From Gammaproteobacteria bacterium (lineage in GTDB: Bacteria; Pseudomonadota; Gammaproteobacteria; Burkholderiales; Rhodocyclaceae): DNA of 33,541 nucleotides. The DNA lies in assembly GCA_018825305.1 (NCBI GenBank), contig JAHJEO010000007.1:1-33541 (forward strand), in the 5' to 3' direction. A program made the translations under genes and the position numbers. How positions within the stretch are numbered: the stretch's first letter is position 1; each line of letters opens with the position of its first letter. Shown here piece after piece: positions 24,223 through 32,560 of this stretch. The notes below the pieces were generated by a model that saw only the letters and a program-made list of their open reading frames with translations, was not told the origin of the DNA and did not search any database.

Positions 24223-25050
24223 TCAGGGCCCGACCTTCGCCGTCTTGGCCAGTTCCGCCAGATGGGCGTCGAGCACGCGGCGGGTGAGCGCGGCCCGCAA
24301 CTGCCCCTGCACCTTGTCGTCGAATGCCGGCATGGTGAAGGGGCGGATATCGTCGACCTGGATCAGGTGCCAGCCGCCGGGGCCCTTCACCGGCTGCTGG
24401 GTGAACTGGCCCTTGGCGAGGGCGGTGACGACATCGACGAATTGCGGTTGCAGGCTCAGCGGCGTCTGCCAGCCGATATCGCCGCCGTTGCCGCGGCTGG
24501 CTTCCTCGGTGGATTGCGCGGCAACCTCGGCGAAACGCTCACCGGTCTTGAGGCGCACCAGCAGGACCTTGGCATCTTCCTCGCTCGCCGTCAGGATGTG
24601 GCGGATGCGATATTCCTTGTCGCCGCCACGCGCCTTCAACGCCTCGTATTCCTTGCGTACCGCCGCATCGTCGGGCTTGTTGCGGCTCAGGAACTCTTCC
24701 TGGTAGGCGCGCGCCAGCAGTTCCTCGTGCGCCATGCGCTGGCGCGCGAGCAACACCGCATTCTTGTCGAGGCCGGCCTTGCGCGCCTGCTGGGCGAAGA
24801 GCTCGCGGGCGATCAGCTGGTTGCGCACCAGGTTCTGCAGCGCCGGTGTGTTCTGCTGGCCCGCATTCTGGCGGTCGGAGATGGCGATCTTGGCGTCGAT
24901 TTCCGGGATGGCCACGCCGTTGACGTGCAGCAGCGCCTTTTCGGCCGGTGCGGCCGGGGTTTTTTCCGCCGCCGGCTTCTTGGTTGGACCGGCAGCGCCG
25001 GCCGTGGTGGCGGCAAACGCGAGCAGCAGCAGGATCAGATATTTTTTCAT
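24223..25050 (-). CDS. Periplasmic parvulin-type peptidyl-prolyl cis-trans isomerase
   Basis: 275 residues from the ATG at 25050; GGAG at 25058-25061, which is part of an upstream in-frame ATG-GAG, is its ribosome site, so the longer start at 25062 is rejected. A signal peptide (1-19, ending GAA) is followed by a Lys/Pro/Ala linker, a SurA_N-like helical region (~38-140) and one rotamase domain (~144-236) with RIRHIL, GERFAEVAAQ, GNGGDIGW and GPGGWHLIQV, all hallmark parvulin motifs. It is likely a chaperone/isomerase helping outer-membrane proteins fold. It lies 28 bp after the NodT-family gene on the same strand, so it may be the last gene of the efflux operon. Its 3' end is 1 bp from that of dnaE2. 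Confidence 0.9.
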   Translation of the reverse strand: MKKYLILLLLAFAATTAGAAGPTKKPAAEKTPAAPAEKALLHVNGVAIPEIDAKIAISDRQNAGQQNTPALQNLVRNQLIARELFAQQARKAGLDKNAVLLARQRMAHEELLARAYQEEFLSRNKPDDAAVRKEYEALKARGGDKEYRIRHILTASEEDAKVLLVRLKTGERFAEVAAQSTEEASRGNGGDIGWQTPLSLQPQFVDVVTALAKGQFTQQPVKGPGGWHLIQVDDIRPFTMPAFDDKVQGQLRAALTRRVLDAHLAELAKTAKVGP

Positions 25051-25078
25051 GACGATCTCCATTGGCGGATTGGTTATG

Positions 25079-26671
25079 TCAGTTGGCAGCCGGCCCGGTA
25101 CCGCCCAGGGCCTTGTAGAGGCTGGCGGCGGTGGCGAGCCAGCCGCGTTGCGTCGCCAGCACCGATTGTTGTGCGGCGAAGCGCTCGCGTTGGGCGTCGA
25201 GCAGTTCGAGATAGCTCGACACGCCGGCGAGGTGGCGGGCCTCGACCCGTTGCAGGCGTTCGTCCTGCGCTGCTGCCGCGGCTTCGAGCGCCTTCAGTTG
25301 CTCGGCATAACGCTCGCGCGCGGCGAGCAGGTCGGCGACTTCGCGGAAGGCCTGCTGGATGGTTTTTTCGTACTCGGCAACCGCGATGTTCTTGCGTGCC
25401 TGTGCGAGGTCGACGTTGCCGGCGCTGCGGCCGGCGTCGAACAGCGGCAGCTTGAGCAGCGGCACGAAGCTCCAGGCGCCGCTGCCGGAATCGAACAGCC
25501 CGGACAGTGCGCGGCTGGCGCTGCCGGCTACGGCGGTGAGCGAGATGCGCGGCAGGAAGGCGGCGCGCGCGGCGCCGATGTTGGCGTTGGCGGCGATCAG
25601 CTTCTGTTCGGCGGCGAGTACATCGGGGCGCCGCAGCAGGACTTCGGACGGCAAATCGACGGCGATCTCGGGCGGGGCGGAAAAAGTCGGGCGACCGCTT
25701 GCAGCGGAGGGGGCCCCACATGGTGGGGGCGAAGCGTCCGCAAGCGGGATGCGCGACGCCGGCTTCGAAGTCGCGGTTGCCGCATCCGCCTCCACGGTCG
25801 CATCCCCGCATGCGGGGCCCCTGCTCCGCGCGCCGGCGTCGCCTGGCGGCACGGCGCCAGTGGGGTTGGCGGCCTGGCTCGCCAGGGTGACGTCGCTGCC
25901 TACCAGCAGTCGCAGCGCGTTTGCGGCGGCCGCCTTCTGCCGGGCGAGGTTGGCAGCCTCGGCGCGGGCAGTGGCCCAGGCGCCGTCGGCGGCGAGGAAG
26001 TCGAGGTCGCCGGCCAGGCCGACGTCGCGACGCTTCCCGACCAGGGTGCGGCTCTGCTCGCGGCTCTGTGCCGTGGCGTCGGCCAGCGCCGCGCGCGCGT
26101 CGAGTTCGCGCAGGCTGTACCAGGCCGCGGCAACGTCGCCAATCAGCGTCAGGCGAAAGGCACGCTGGGCGTAGTCGCTGGCGAGGAAATTGGCGCGTGC
26201 CGCATCGTCGAGGTTTTTCACCCGGCCCCAGAAGTCCAGCTCGAAGGCGGCGATGCCGAAGTTGGCGTCGTAGCGCTGGCTGGAAACGGCGCGGCCTGTA
26301 CCGGAAAGGTCGCCCGGCGTCAGCGCCGCCTGGCGCTGGACGTTCATGTCGAGCATCGGCAGGCGGTCGGCGCCGGCGATGCCGGCCAGTGCACGCGCCT
26401 CGTCCACCCGGGCGAGGGCGATCCTGAGGTCGCGGTTGTGTTCCAGCGCGGCGGCGATGAAATCCTGAAGCTGCGGGTCGGTGAAGAATGATTTCCAATC
26501 GTCGGAGAACGTCTTCGCCGTGCCGCCGGCGCCGTCCGGCTGGCTACCGCTTCGCATGACTTTTTCGGCCGGCCAGGCGGACGGCACCGGCGCCGCGGGG
26601 CGTTTGTACTCGGGGGCGAAGGAGCAGCCGGTGAGTGCCAGCGCCAACGCGAGGGGGAGGAGCTTAGTCAT
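25079..26671 (-). CDS. RND efflux outer-membrane factor lipoprotein (NodT/OprM family)
   Basis: 530 residues. The lipobox LTGC puts the lipidated cysteine at residue 16, followed by SFAPEYKRP, the normal OprM-family N-terminus. Two OEP repeats follow, with LARVDEARALAGIAGADRLP and LPSEVLLRRPDVLAAEQKL motifs. It forms the outer-membrane exit duct of the adjacent tripartite pump. The start overlaps the pump gene by 8 bp, indicating translational coupling. The protein is about 50-60 residues longer than usual because of a low-complexity segment between LVGSDVTLASQAA and LPSEVLLRRPD (~271-332), matching the palindromic DNA at ~25675-25860. A second odd segment near ~35-55 (reading EKVMRSGSQ) shares the GCCGAAAAAGTC core of the dispersed repeat (26558-26569). 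Confidence 0.92.
   Translation of the reverse strand: MTKLLPLALALALTGCSFAPEYKRPAAPVPSAWPAEKVMRSGSQPDGAGGTAKTFSDDWKSFFTDPQLQDFIAAALEHNRDLRIALARVDEARALAGIAGADRLPMLDMNVQRQAALTPGDLSGTGRAVSSQRYDANFGIAAFELDFWGRVKNLDDAARANFLASDYAQRAFRLTLIGDVAAAWYSLRELDARAALADATAQSREQSRTLVGKRRDVGLAGDLDFLAADGAWATARAEAANLARQKAAAANALRLLVGSDVTLASQAANPTGAVPPGDAGARSRGPACGDATVEADAATATSKPASRIPLADASPPPCGAPSAASGRPTFSAPPEIAVDLPSEVLLRRPDVLAAEQKLIAANANIGAARAAFLPRISLTAVAGSASRALSGLFDSGSGAWSFVPLLKLPLFDAGRSAGNVDLAQARKNIAVAEYEKTIQQAFREVADLLAARERYAEQLKALEAAAAAQDERLQRVEARHLAGVSSYLELLDAQRERFAAQQSVLATQRGWLATAASLYKALGGTGPAAN
25675..25860. repeat. In-frame palindromic insertion within the NodT-family gene
   Basis: Several perfect hairpins are packed together: CCGCT/AGCGG (25695-25707), CCCCAC/GTGGGG around ATG (25714-25728), and the 14-bp palindrome CCCCGCATGCGGGG (25804-25817). 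The left edge carries GAAAAAGTCGG, resembling the dispersed repeat core. The encoded ~60 residues have no counterpart in the family as I know it, yet the frame stays open. Boundaries are approximate. Confidence 0.65.
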
Positions 26672-29600
26672 GTTTCGTCTCCGCGTGATGGCGCGCGTGG
26701 CCGGGAAAGATGCGCCGGACGACGACGAAGAACACCGGCACCAGGAACACCGCCAGCACTGTCGCCGCGATCATGCCGCCCATGACGCCGGTGCCCAGCG
26801 CGTGGCGGCTGTTGGCGCCGGCGCCGGTGGAAATCGCCAGCGGCAGCACGCCGAAGATGAAGGCGATCGAGGTCATCAGGATCGGGCGGAAGCGCAGGCG
26901 GCAGGCTTCCAGCGTGGCCTCGATCAGGTCCTTGCCCTGTTCCTGCAACTCGCGGGCGAATTCGATGATCAGGATCGCGTTCTTGGCCGACAGCCCGATG
27001 ATGGCGATGAGGCCGACCTTGAAATAGACGTCGTTGGGCAGGCCGCGCAGGGTGACGGCGAGCACCGCGCCGAAGATGCCTAGCGGCACCACCAGCATCA
27101 CCGCCGCCGGAATCGACCAGCTCTCGTACAGTGCGGCGAGGCAGAGGAAGACCACGATCAGCGAGATGCCGAAGAGGAAGGGTGCCTGGCTGCCCGAGAG
27201 CCTTTCCTCGAACGAGGTGCCGGACCACTCGAAGCCGATGCCCGCCGGCAGTTTTTGCGCCACGTCTTCCATTGCCGCCATGGCTTCGCCGGTGGAGCGG
27301 CCGGGGGCGGCGCTGCCGGAAATCTTCATTGCCGGCAGGCCGTTGTAGCGGTCGAGCTTGGGCGAGCCGACGATCCAGCTGGCGCTGGCGATTTCGGCCA
27401 GCGGAATCATGTCGCCGCGGGCGTTGCGGATCGGTACCCGCAGGATGTCTTCGGGGGTGCGCCGCGTCTCGGCCTCGGCCTGCATCTGCACTCGCAGGAT
27501 GCGGCCCTGGCGCACGAAGTCGTTGATGTAGGCGACGCCGAGCGTGGCCTGCAGGGTGTCGTTGAGTTCGCCGAGGTCGACGCCGAGGGCGCGCGCCTTG
27601 AGGCGGTCCACGTCGAGGAAGACCTGCGGCCCGGCTTCCTGGCCTTCGGGGCGAACGCCCACCAGCACGGGGTTCTGGCTCGCCAGCCCCAGCGCCATGT
27701 TGCGCGCCTCGAGCAGCCTGTCGCGGCCGAGGCCGCCGCGATCCTGCAGGCGCAGGTCGAAACCGCCGACGGCGGCCAGCTCCGGGATCGGCGGCACGTT
27801 GATGGCGAAGATCATCGCCTGCTTGATGCGGAAGAAGGCCATGTTGGCGCGCTGCACCACCGAAGCCGCGCCGTTTTCCTTGAGCGGCCGTTCGTCCCAG
27901 CCCTTGAGCCGCGTGAACACGATGGCCGCGTTCTGGCCGCGGCCGAAGAAAGAGAAGCCGGCGACGCCGATTACGCGCTCGACTTCCTGCTGCTTGAGGT
28001 AGTGCTGCTCGACGCTGGCGAGCACCTCCAGGGTGCGTTCGCGCGTCGCGCCTGCGGGCAGCTGCACGATGCTGATGAAGTAGCCCTGGTCCTCGTCCGG
28101 CAGGAAACTGCCGGGCAGCTTGGCGAACAGCCAGCCGGTGGCGACCAGGATCACGCCATAGACCAGCAGCCAGCGGCCGGGTTTGCCGAGCAGGCGGCGC
28201 GTGGCGCCGACGTAGTTCGTCGTGGTTGCCGCGAACTTGCGGTTGAACCAGCCGAAGAAGCCGGTGGAGGGCAGCACGCCCGCCTGGCCGGGCTGGTGCT
28301 TGAGCAGCGTCGCGCACAGGGCCGGCGTCAGTGTCACCGCCATCAGCGCCGAGAAGCCCATGGTCAGCACCAGCGTCACCGCGAACTGGCGGTAGATGGC
28401 ACCCACCGAGCCGCCGAAGAAGGCCATGGGGATGAAGACCGCCGAGAGCACCACGGTGATGGCGATGATGGCGCCGATGATCTGGTCCATCGCCTTGCGC
28501 GTCGCGTCGCGCGGCGAGAGGCCTTCCTCGGTCATGATGCGCTCGACGTTTTCGACCACGACGATGGCGTCGTCGACGACGATGCCGATGGCCAGCACCA
28601 TGGCGAACAATGTCAGCACGTTGATGGAATAGCCGAAGAGGTAAAGCCCGACCGTGGCGCCCACCAGGGCGATGGGCACGACGATGGCGGGAATAAAGGT
28701 GGCGCGGACGTTTTCGAGGAACAGGTACATCACCAGCACCACCAGCAGCATCGCCTCGGCCAGCGTCTTCAGCACTTCCTTGATCGAGATCTCGACGAAT
28801 TTCGAGGTGTCGTAGGGCACCGCCCAGTCGATGCCCTTGGGGAAGTAGCGCGCCAGCTCGCTCATTTTGGCATTTACCGCCTTGGCGGTATTGAGTGCAT
28901 TGGCGCCCGGCGACAGGCGGATGGCGATCGCGGCCGTGGGCTGGCCGTCGATGCGCGCGGCGATCGAGTAGTCCTGCGCCCCCAGCTCGACGCGGGCGAT
29001 GTCCTTGACCCGTACCGTGGCGCCGCCGGCGGTGCTGCGCACGATCACTTCGCCGAATTCCTCGGGCGTGGACAGGCGGCTGCGGGTGACGATCACGGCA
29101 TTGGTCTGCTGCCCCGGCGCGGCGGGAATCTGTCCCAGCTCGCCGGCGGCCAGCTGCGTGTTCTGCGAGCGCACGGCCTTCGCCACGTCGGCCGGGGTGA
29201 GGCCGAAGGCATTGAGGCGGTCGGGCTTGAGCCACAAGCGCATCGAGTATTCGGTGCCGAACAGGATGGCCTCGCCCACGCCCGTGGTGCGGCGGATGCT
29301 CTCCAGCACGTTGGCGGCGGCATAGCTGCCGAGGTCGACGTTGTTCTTCGACTTGTCGGGCGAGAACAGGGCGATGAACATCAGGTAGTTGCGCGCCGCC
29401 TTGTTCACCGTGACGCCGAGCCGCCGCACGTCCTCGGGCAGGCGCGCCTCGACGCGCTTGATGCGGTTCTGCGCCTCGACCGAGGCGAGGTCGAGATTGG
29501 TGCCGGCTTCGAAGGTCAGCGTCACCGTGCCGTTGCCGAGCTCGGAAGACGAGTCCATGTAGAGCAGGTGGTCGATGCCGTTCATTTCCTGCTCGATCAA

Positions 29601-29792
29601 GGCGACGGCGGTTTCCTCCACCACCTGCGCCGAGGCGCCGGGGTAGGTGACACTGATCGACAGCGCCGGCGGCGCCACCGCCGGATAACTCGCCACCGGC
29701 AGCTGGCGCACGGCCAGGCCGCCGCCGAGCAGGATGATGAGGGCGATGACCCAGGCGAAGATCGGCCGGTCGATGAAGAATTTGGCGAACAT
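26664..29792 (-). CDS. RND multidrug efflux pump, inner-membrane HAE1 transporter (AcrB/MexB-like)
   Basis: 1,042 residues, the normal length for the family. It starts MFAKFFIDRPIFAWVIA, typical of AcrB. The proton-relay aspartates D407 and D408 in AIGIVVDDAIVVVENVE fall at the same numbers as in E. coli AcrB, and the helix-10 lysine lies in GLSAKNAILIIEFA. Two large periplasmic loops and 12 membrane helices are expected. It exports amphipathic compounds from the periplasm or outer leaflet using the proton gradient; the actual substrates cannot be read from sequence. It lies 3 bp after the membrane-fusion gene and overlaps the outer-membrane factor by 8 bp, so the whole pump is made from one mRNA under the TetR gene at its head. 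Confidence 0.95.
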   Translation of the reverse strand: MFAKFFIDRPIFAWVIALIILLGGGLAVRQLPVASYPAVAPPALSISVTYPGASAQVVEETAVALIEQEMNGIDHLLYMDSSSELGNGTVTLTFEAGTNLDLASVEAQNRIKRVEARLPEDVRRLGVTVNKAARNYLMFIALFSPDKSKNNVDLGSYAAANVLESIRRTTGVGEAILFGTEYSMRLWLKPDRLNAFGLTPADVAKAVRSQNTQLAAGELGQIPAAPGQQTNAVIVTRSRLSTPEEFGEVIVRSTAGGATVRVKDIARVELGAQDYSIAARIDGQPTAAIAIRLSPGANALNTAKAVNAKMSELARYFPKGIDWAVPYDTSKFVEISIKEVLKTLAEAMLLVVLVMYLFLENVRATFIPAIVVPIALVGATVGLYLFGYSINVLTLFAMVLAIGIVVDDAIVVVENVERIMTEEGLSPRDATRKAMDQIIGAIIAITVVLSAVFIPMAFFGGSVGAIYRQFAVTLVLTMGFSALMAVTLTPALCATLLKHQPGQAGVLPSTGFFGWFNRKFAATTTNYVGATRRLLGKPGRWLLVYGVILVATGWLFAKLPGSFLPDEDQGYFISIVQLPAGATRERTLEVLASVEQHYLKQQEVERVIGVAGFSFFGRGQNAAIVFTRLKGWDERPLKENGAASVVQRANMAFFRIKQAMIFAINVPPIPELAAVGGFDLRLQDRGGLGRDRLLEARNMALGLASQNPVLVGVRPEGQEAGPQVFLDVDRLKARALGVDLGELNDTLQATLGVAYINDFVRQGRILRVQMQAEAETRRTPEDILRVPIRNARGDMIPLAEIASASWIVGSPKLDRYNGLPAMKISGSAAPGRSTGEAMAAMEDVAQKLPAGIGFEWSGTSFEERLSGSQAPFLFGISLIVVFLCLAALYESWSIPAAVMLVVPLGIFGAVLAVTLRGLPNDVYFKVGLIAIIGLSAKNAILIIEFARELQEQGKDLIEATLEACRLRFRPILMTSIAFIFGVLPLAISTGAGANSRHALGTGVMGGMIAATVLAVFLVPVFFVVVRRIFPGHARHHAETKHD

Positions 29793-29795
29793 GGC

Positions 29796-30944
29796 TTACT
29801 TCGCGGCCGGCGCCGGCGCGGCCGGCGGTACCTGCATGATCGGCGCCGCCGGGTTCCACGGCACCGGCTTGACCACGCTGCCGGGGCGCGCCTTCTGCAG
29901 GCCGTTGACGATTACCTGCTCGCCGCCCTTGAGGCCGTCAGCCACGATGAAGTCGGCGCCGGACATGGCGCCGGTCGTGATCGGCCGCGGCGCGACCTTG
30001 CCCTCGGCATCGACGATCATCACCAGCTGGCCCTGTGCGCCGCCCTGCACTGCGCGCTGCGGGATGCGGATGGCATTGTCGAGTTCGGCCTGCGGAAAGC
30101 GCACGCGCACGAAGGTGCCGGGCAGCAGTTCGCGACGTGGGTTGGGAAACTCGGCACGCAGCACCACGGCACCGCTGTTGGGATCGACGGCCAGGTCGGT
30201 GAAGCGCAGGCGGCCCTTCTCGGCGTAGATCGAGCCGTCTTCCAGCAGCAGCTCGACCGTGGCGGAGTCCGCCTTCTTCTGCTTGCCGGCCTTCACCGCC
30301 TGTTGCAGGCGCAACAGGTCGGAATAGGACTGGGTGAATTCGACGCGGATCGGATCGACCTGCTCGATGGTGACGAGGTGGGTCGCGTCGGCCCTCCCCA
30401 CCAGCGCGCCCTCGGTCACTTGCGCCCGGCCGGCGCGGCCGGAAATCGGCGCTCGCGGCACGGCGTTTTCGAGGTCGAGGCGGGCCTTGGCCAGCGTCGC
30501 CTCGGCCTGCTTGAAGCGGGCCTGGGCGCCGTCGTATTCCTGCTGGCTCACCGCCTTGATGTCGAGCAGCGGCCTGTAGCGATCGACGGTGGCTTTCGCC
30601 GCTGCCAGGTCGGCCTCGGCCGCGGCGGCGGCCGCCTGATAGGTGCGGGCATCGATCTGGAACAGCGGCGTGCCGGCGGCGACGTCGCTGCCCTCGGCGT
30701 AGAGGCGCTTTTCCAGTACGCCTTCGACGCGGGCTCGCACCTCGGCCTTGCGCAGCGCCAGCAGCCGGCCCGGCAGGTCCTGGGTGAGGGTGGCGCTGCC
30801 CGGTGTGGCGGTGATGACATCGACCTCGGGCGGCGGCATGCCGCCACCGGGGGCCGCGGTCGGCGCTGCCTTCTTGTCGCCGTCGCCGCAGGCGGCGAGC
30901 AGGGCGAGGGTGGTCAGCGCGGTCAGGGTCGGCAACTTGATCAT
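29796..30944 (-). CDS. RND efflux periplasmic adaptor (membrane-fusion) lipoprotein
   Basis: 382 residues. The lipobox LAAC places the lipidated cysteine at 19, followed by a GDGDKKAAPT linker. A lipoyl-type hairpin domain (VRARVEGVLEKRLYAEGSDVAAGTPLFQID), a helical hairpin (~95-165), a beta-barrel (PISGRAGRAQVTEGALVGRA) and a membrane-proximal domain follow, as in AcrA/MexA. It bridges the inner-membrane transporter and the outer-membrane factor. Its ATG overlaps the tetR stop in an ATGA, and the pump gene begins 3 bp after its own stop. Confidence 0.94.
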   Translation of the reverse strand: MIKLPTLTALTTLALLAACGDGDKKAAPTAAPGGGMPPPEVDVITATPGSATLTQDLPGRLLALRKAEVRARVEGVLEKRLYAEGSDVAAGTPLFQIDARTYQAAAAAAEADLAAAKATVDRYRPLLDIKAVSQQEYDGAQARFKQAEATLAKARLDLENAVPRAPISGRAGRAQVTEGALVGRADATHLVTIEQVDPIRVEFTQSYSDLLRLQQAVKAGKQKKADSATVELLLEDGSIYAEKGRLRFTDLAVDPNSGAVVLRAEFPNPRRELLPGTFVRVRFPQAELDNAIRIPQRAVQGGAQGQLVMIVDAEGKVAPRPITTGAMSGADFIVADGLKGGEQVIVNGLQKARPGSVVKPVPWNPAAPIMQVPPAAPAPAAK

Positions 30945-31567
30945 GGTGTGCTCCGCTTGGGATCGGAAGAATAGGCGCGCAGGAAGACGTCGAGGATGCG
31001 CTCGGCATCAGCCGCCTTCGGCGCGGCCGCCGGCTGGTCGGCGAGCAGGCGGCGGGTGCGTTCGCCCTCGACCAGCATCGAGATCAGCAGTTGCGCGGCG
31101 AAGGCCGGATCGTCGCGGCGCAGTTCGCCGGTGTCCATGGCTTCGGCCAGTACCGCGGCGAGGCGGCGGTTGGTCTGGGCCGGGCCGCTGCGATAGAAGG
31201 CGGTGGTCAGTTCGGGGAAGCGCGGCGCCTCGGCGGCGACGGCGCGATAGAAGGCGATGCCTTCGGCGCCCAGCACGCGCGCGCGGAAGGCGAGGGCGAA
31301 GCGGCGCAGGCGCTCGCGCAGCGGGGCATCGTCGCCGTCGAGCGTGACGAGGATCGCCGCGGTGCCGAGGCGGACGACCTCGCCGAAGAGGTCGGCCTTG
31401 CACGGGAAATGGTTGTAGAGCGTCTGCTTGGCGACGCCGGCGCGCGCGGCGATGCGGTCGACGCTGGCGCGGTAGCCTTCCGCGAGAAAGGCGGCGGTGG
31501 CGGCTTCGACCAGCCGCGTGCGGCTGTCCTGGCTTTCGGCAATCGGGCTGTCGACGGGGAGGCCCAT
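30941..31567 (-). CDS. TetR-family repressor of the RND efflux operon
   Basis: 208 residues. An N-terminal TetR helix-turn-helix (~15-62) reads LVEAATAAFLAEGYRA, VDRIAARAGVAKQTLYNHF and KADLFGEVV. The C-terminal ligand domain resembles AcrR/AefR-type regulators. GAGGT at a spacing of 7 bp supports the ATG at 31567. It is the first gene of the operon, overlapping the adaptor gene by 4 bp, and a perfect palindrome stands 16 bp before its start. It most likely represses itself and the pump and is released by a pump substrate. Confidence 0.93.
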   Translation of the reverse strand: MGLPVDSPIAESQDSRTRLVEAATAAFLAEGYRASVDRIAARAGVAKQTLYNHFPCKADLFGEVVRLGTAAILVTLDGDDAPLRERLRRFALAFRARVLGAEGIAFYRAVAAEAPRFPELTTAFYRSGPAQTNRRLAAVLAEAMDTGELRRDDPAFAAQLLISMLVEGERTRRLLADQPAAAPKAADAERILDVFLRAYSSDPKRSTP

Positions 31568-31583
31568 GGGCGTACCTCGGTTG

Positions 31584-31600
31584 GACTGGACTGTCCAGTC
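31584..31600. promoter_or_regulatory. Palindromic operator for the TetR-family repressor
   Basis: GACTGGACTGTCCAGTC is a perfect 8-bp inverted repeat around one central base, 16 bp upstream of the tetR start. Its size and place are typical of TetR-family autoregulatory operators. No clear -35/-10 pair can be fixed around it. Confidence 0.78.
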
Positions 31601-31646
31601 TAGTCGACAGTGGCGGGGCGGCGCAAGCGCAAGCTGCGCGGCGGCC

Positions 31647-31678
31647 TCAGCCGCTGGTTGTCAGCCGCTGGTCGTCAG
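31647..31678. repeat. Tandem 14-bp duplication at the 3' end of rlmJ
   Basis: The unit TCAGCCGCTGGTTG (31647-31660) is followed by TCAGCCGCTGGTCG (31661-31674) and a partial third TCAG. The rlmJ stop codon (complement of 31661-31663) lies at the junction. A slippage origin is likely. Confidence 0.7.
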
Positions 31679-32536
31679 AATATGGGTCGCCGCCGCATCC
31701 TGGCCGAGCAGATCGACCAGCACGGGCATTGTTTCGCGCAGGGTGGCTGTCAGCGTGTAGGGTGGATTGACGATGAACAGGCCGCTGCCGTGCATGCCGA
31801 AGCCGTCGGCGGCGGGCGCATGCACCGTGAGGCTGACGTCGAGCCACTTGTCGGCGAGCTTCTTCAGCTTTTCCGGCATCTGCCGTGCCGTGCCGAGCTG
31901 TATCAGCGGGTACCAGACCATGAACATGCCGGTGGCGAAGCGGCCGATGCCTTCCTTGAGCGCGCCAATGACGCGGACGTAGTCCTGCTTGTCCTCGTAG
32001 GACGGGTCGATCAGCGTCAGGCCGCGGCGCGGCTGGGGCGGCAGCACCGACTTGAGCTCGGCGAAGCCGTCGGCCTGGCGGATGGCGACGCGGCGGGCGG
32101 CATCGCGGAAATTCTGGTCGAGCAGTTGCACGTCGGTGCTGTGCAGTTCGAACAGGCGCAGGTGGTCGTCGTGGCGGGCGAGGTTGAGGGCTATCAGCGG
32201 CGAACCGGGATAGTGGCGTAGCCGCCCGCCGGGGTTGAGCGCCTGCACCTGGGCGACATAGTCGGCCAGCGGCGCGGGCAGGGGGGCATCATCGCCGTGT
32301 CCCCCAAGGGGACTTCCTCCGGGGCGTCGCCAGAGCCGACTTATTCCGCCCTCGAACTCGGCGTTCTTCTTCGCGTATTCCGAATCGAGCTTGTAGGCGC
32401 CGGCGCCGGCGTGGGTGTCGATGAACCACCACGGCTTGTCCTTCTGGTTGAGGTAGCGCAGCAACTGCACGAGGACGAAATGCTTGAGCACGTCGGCGTG
32501 GTTGCCGGCATGGAAGGCGTGGCGATAGCTGAGCAT
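31661..32536 (-). CDS. rlmJ: 23S rRNA (adenine-N6) methyltransferase RlmJ
   Basis: 291 residues; E. coli RlmJ has about 280. It begins MLSYRHAFHAGNHADVLKHFVL, a strong family signature. The SAM-binding loop is DTHAGAG (40-46). The catalytic motif is DPSYE (177-181), where the family normally has DPPYE, a conservative change that deserves notice. RlmJ methylates A2030 of 23S rRNA in E. coli. The stretch ~70-87 (RRPGGSPLGGHGDDAPLP) is longer than in relatives and coincides with a hairpin-rich DNA segment. It is divergent from the pseudouridine synthase gene, 24 bp apart, and upstream of tetR on the same strand with a 93-bp gap. No good Shine-Dalgarno is visible before 32536. Confidence 0.92.
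   Translation of the reverse strand: MLSYRHAFHAGNHADVLKHFVLVQLLRYLNQKDKPWWFIDTHAGAGAYKLDSEYAKKNAEFEGGISRLWRRPGGSPLGGHGDDAPLPAPLADYVAQVQALNPGGRLRHYPGSPLIALNLARHDDHLRLFELHSTDVQLLDQNFRDAARRVAIRQADGFAELKSVLPPQPRRGLTLIDPSYEDKQDYVRVIGALKEGIGRFATGMFMVWYPLIQLGTARQMPEKLKKLADKWLDVSLTVHAPAADGFGMHGSGLFIVNPPYTLTATLRETMPVLVDLLGQDAAATHILTTSG
32280..32330. repeat. Short in-frame hairpin insertion within rlmJ
   Basis: GTCCCC and GGGGAC (32299-32304 and 32308-32313) form a perfect stem around CAA, flanked by further G- and C-runs. The encoded Gly/Pro/Ala residues interrupt a region that is shorter in the family. Edges are approximate. Confidence 0.5.
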
Positions 32537-32560
32537 GGCGGGGCGGTAGAATCCTGAGCC

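Noticed and set aside
27255-30974. Long plus-strand open frame opposite the RND pump and adaptor
   Set aside because: Its composition is unlike a real protein (His/Gln/Arg/Asp-rich) and the minus strand encodes unmistakable efflux proteins.
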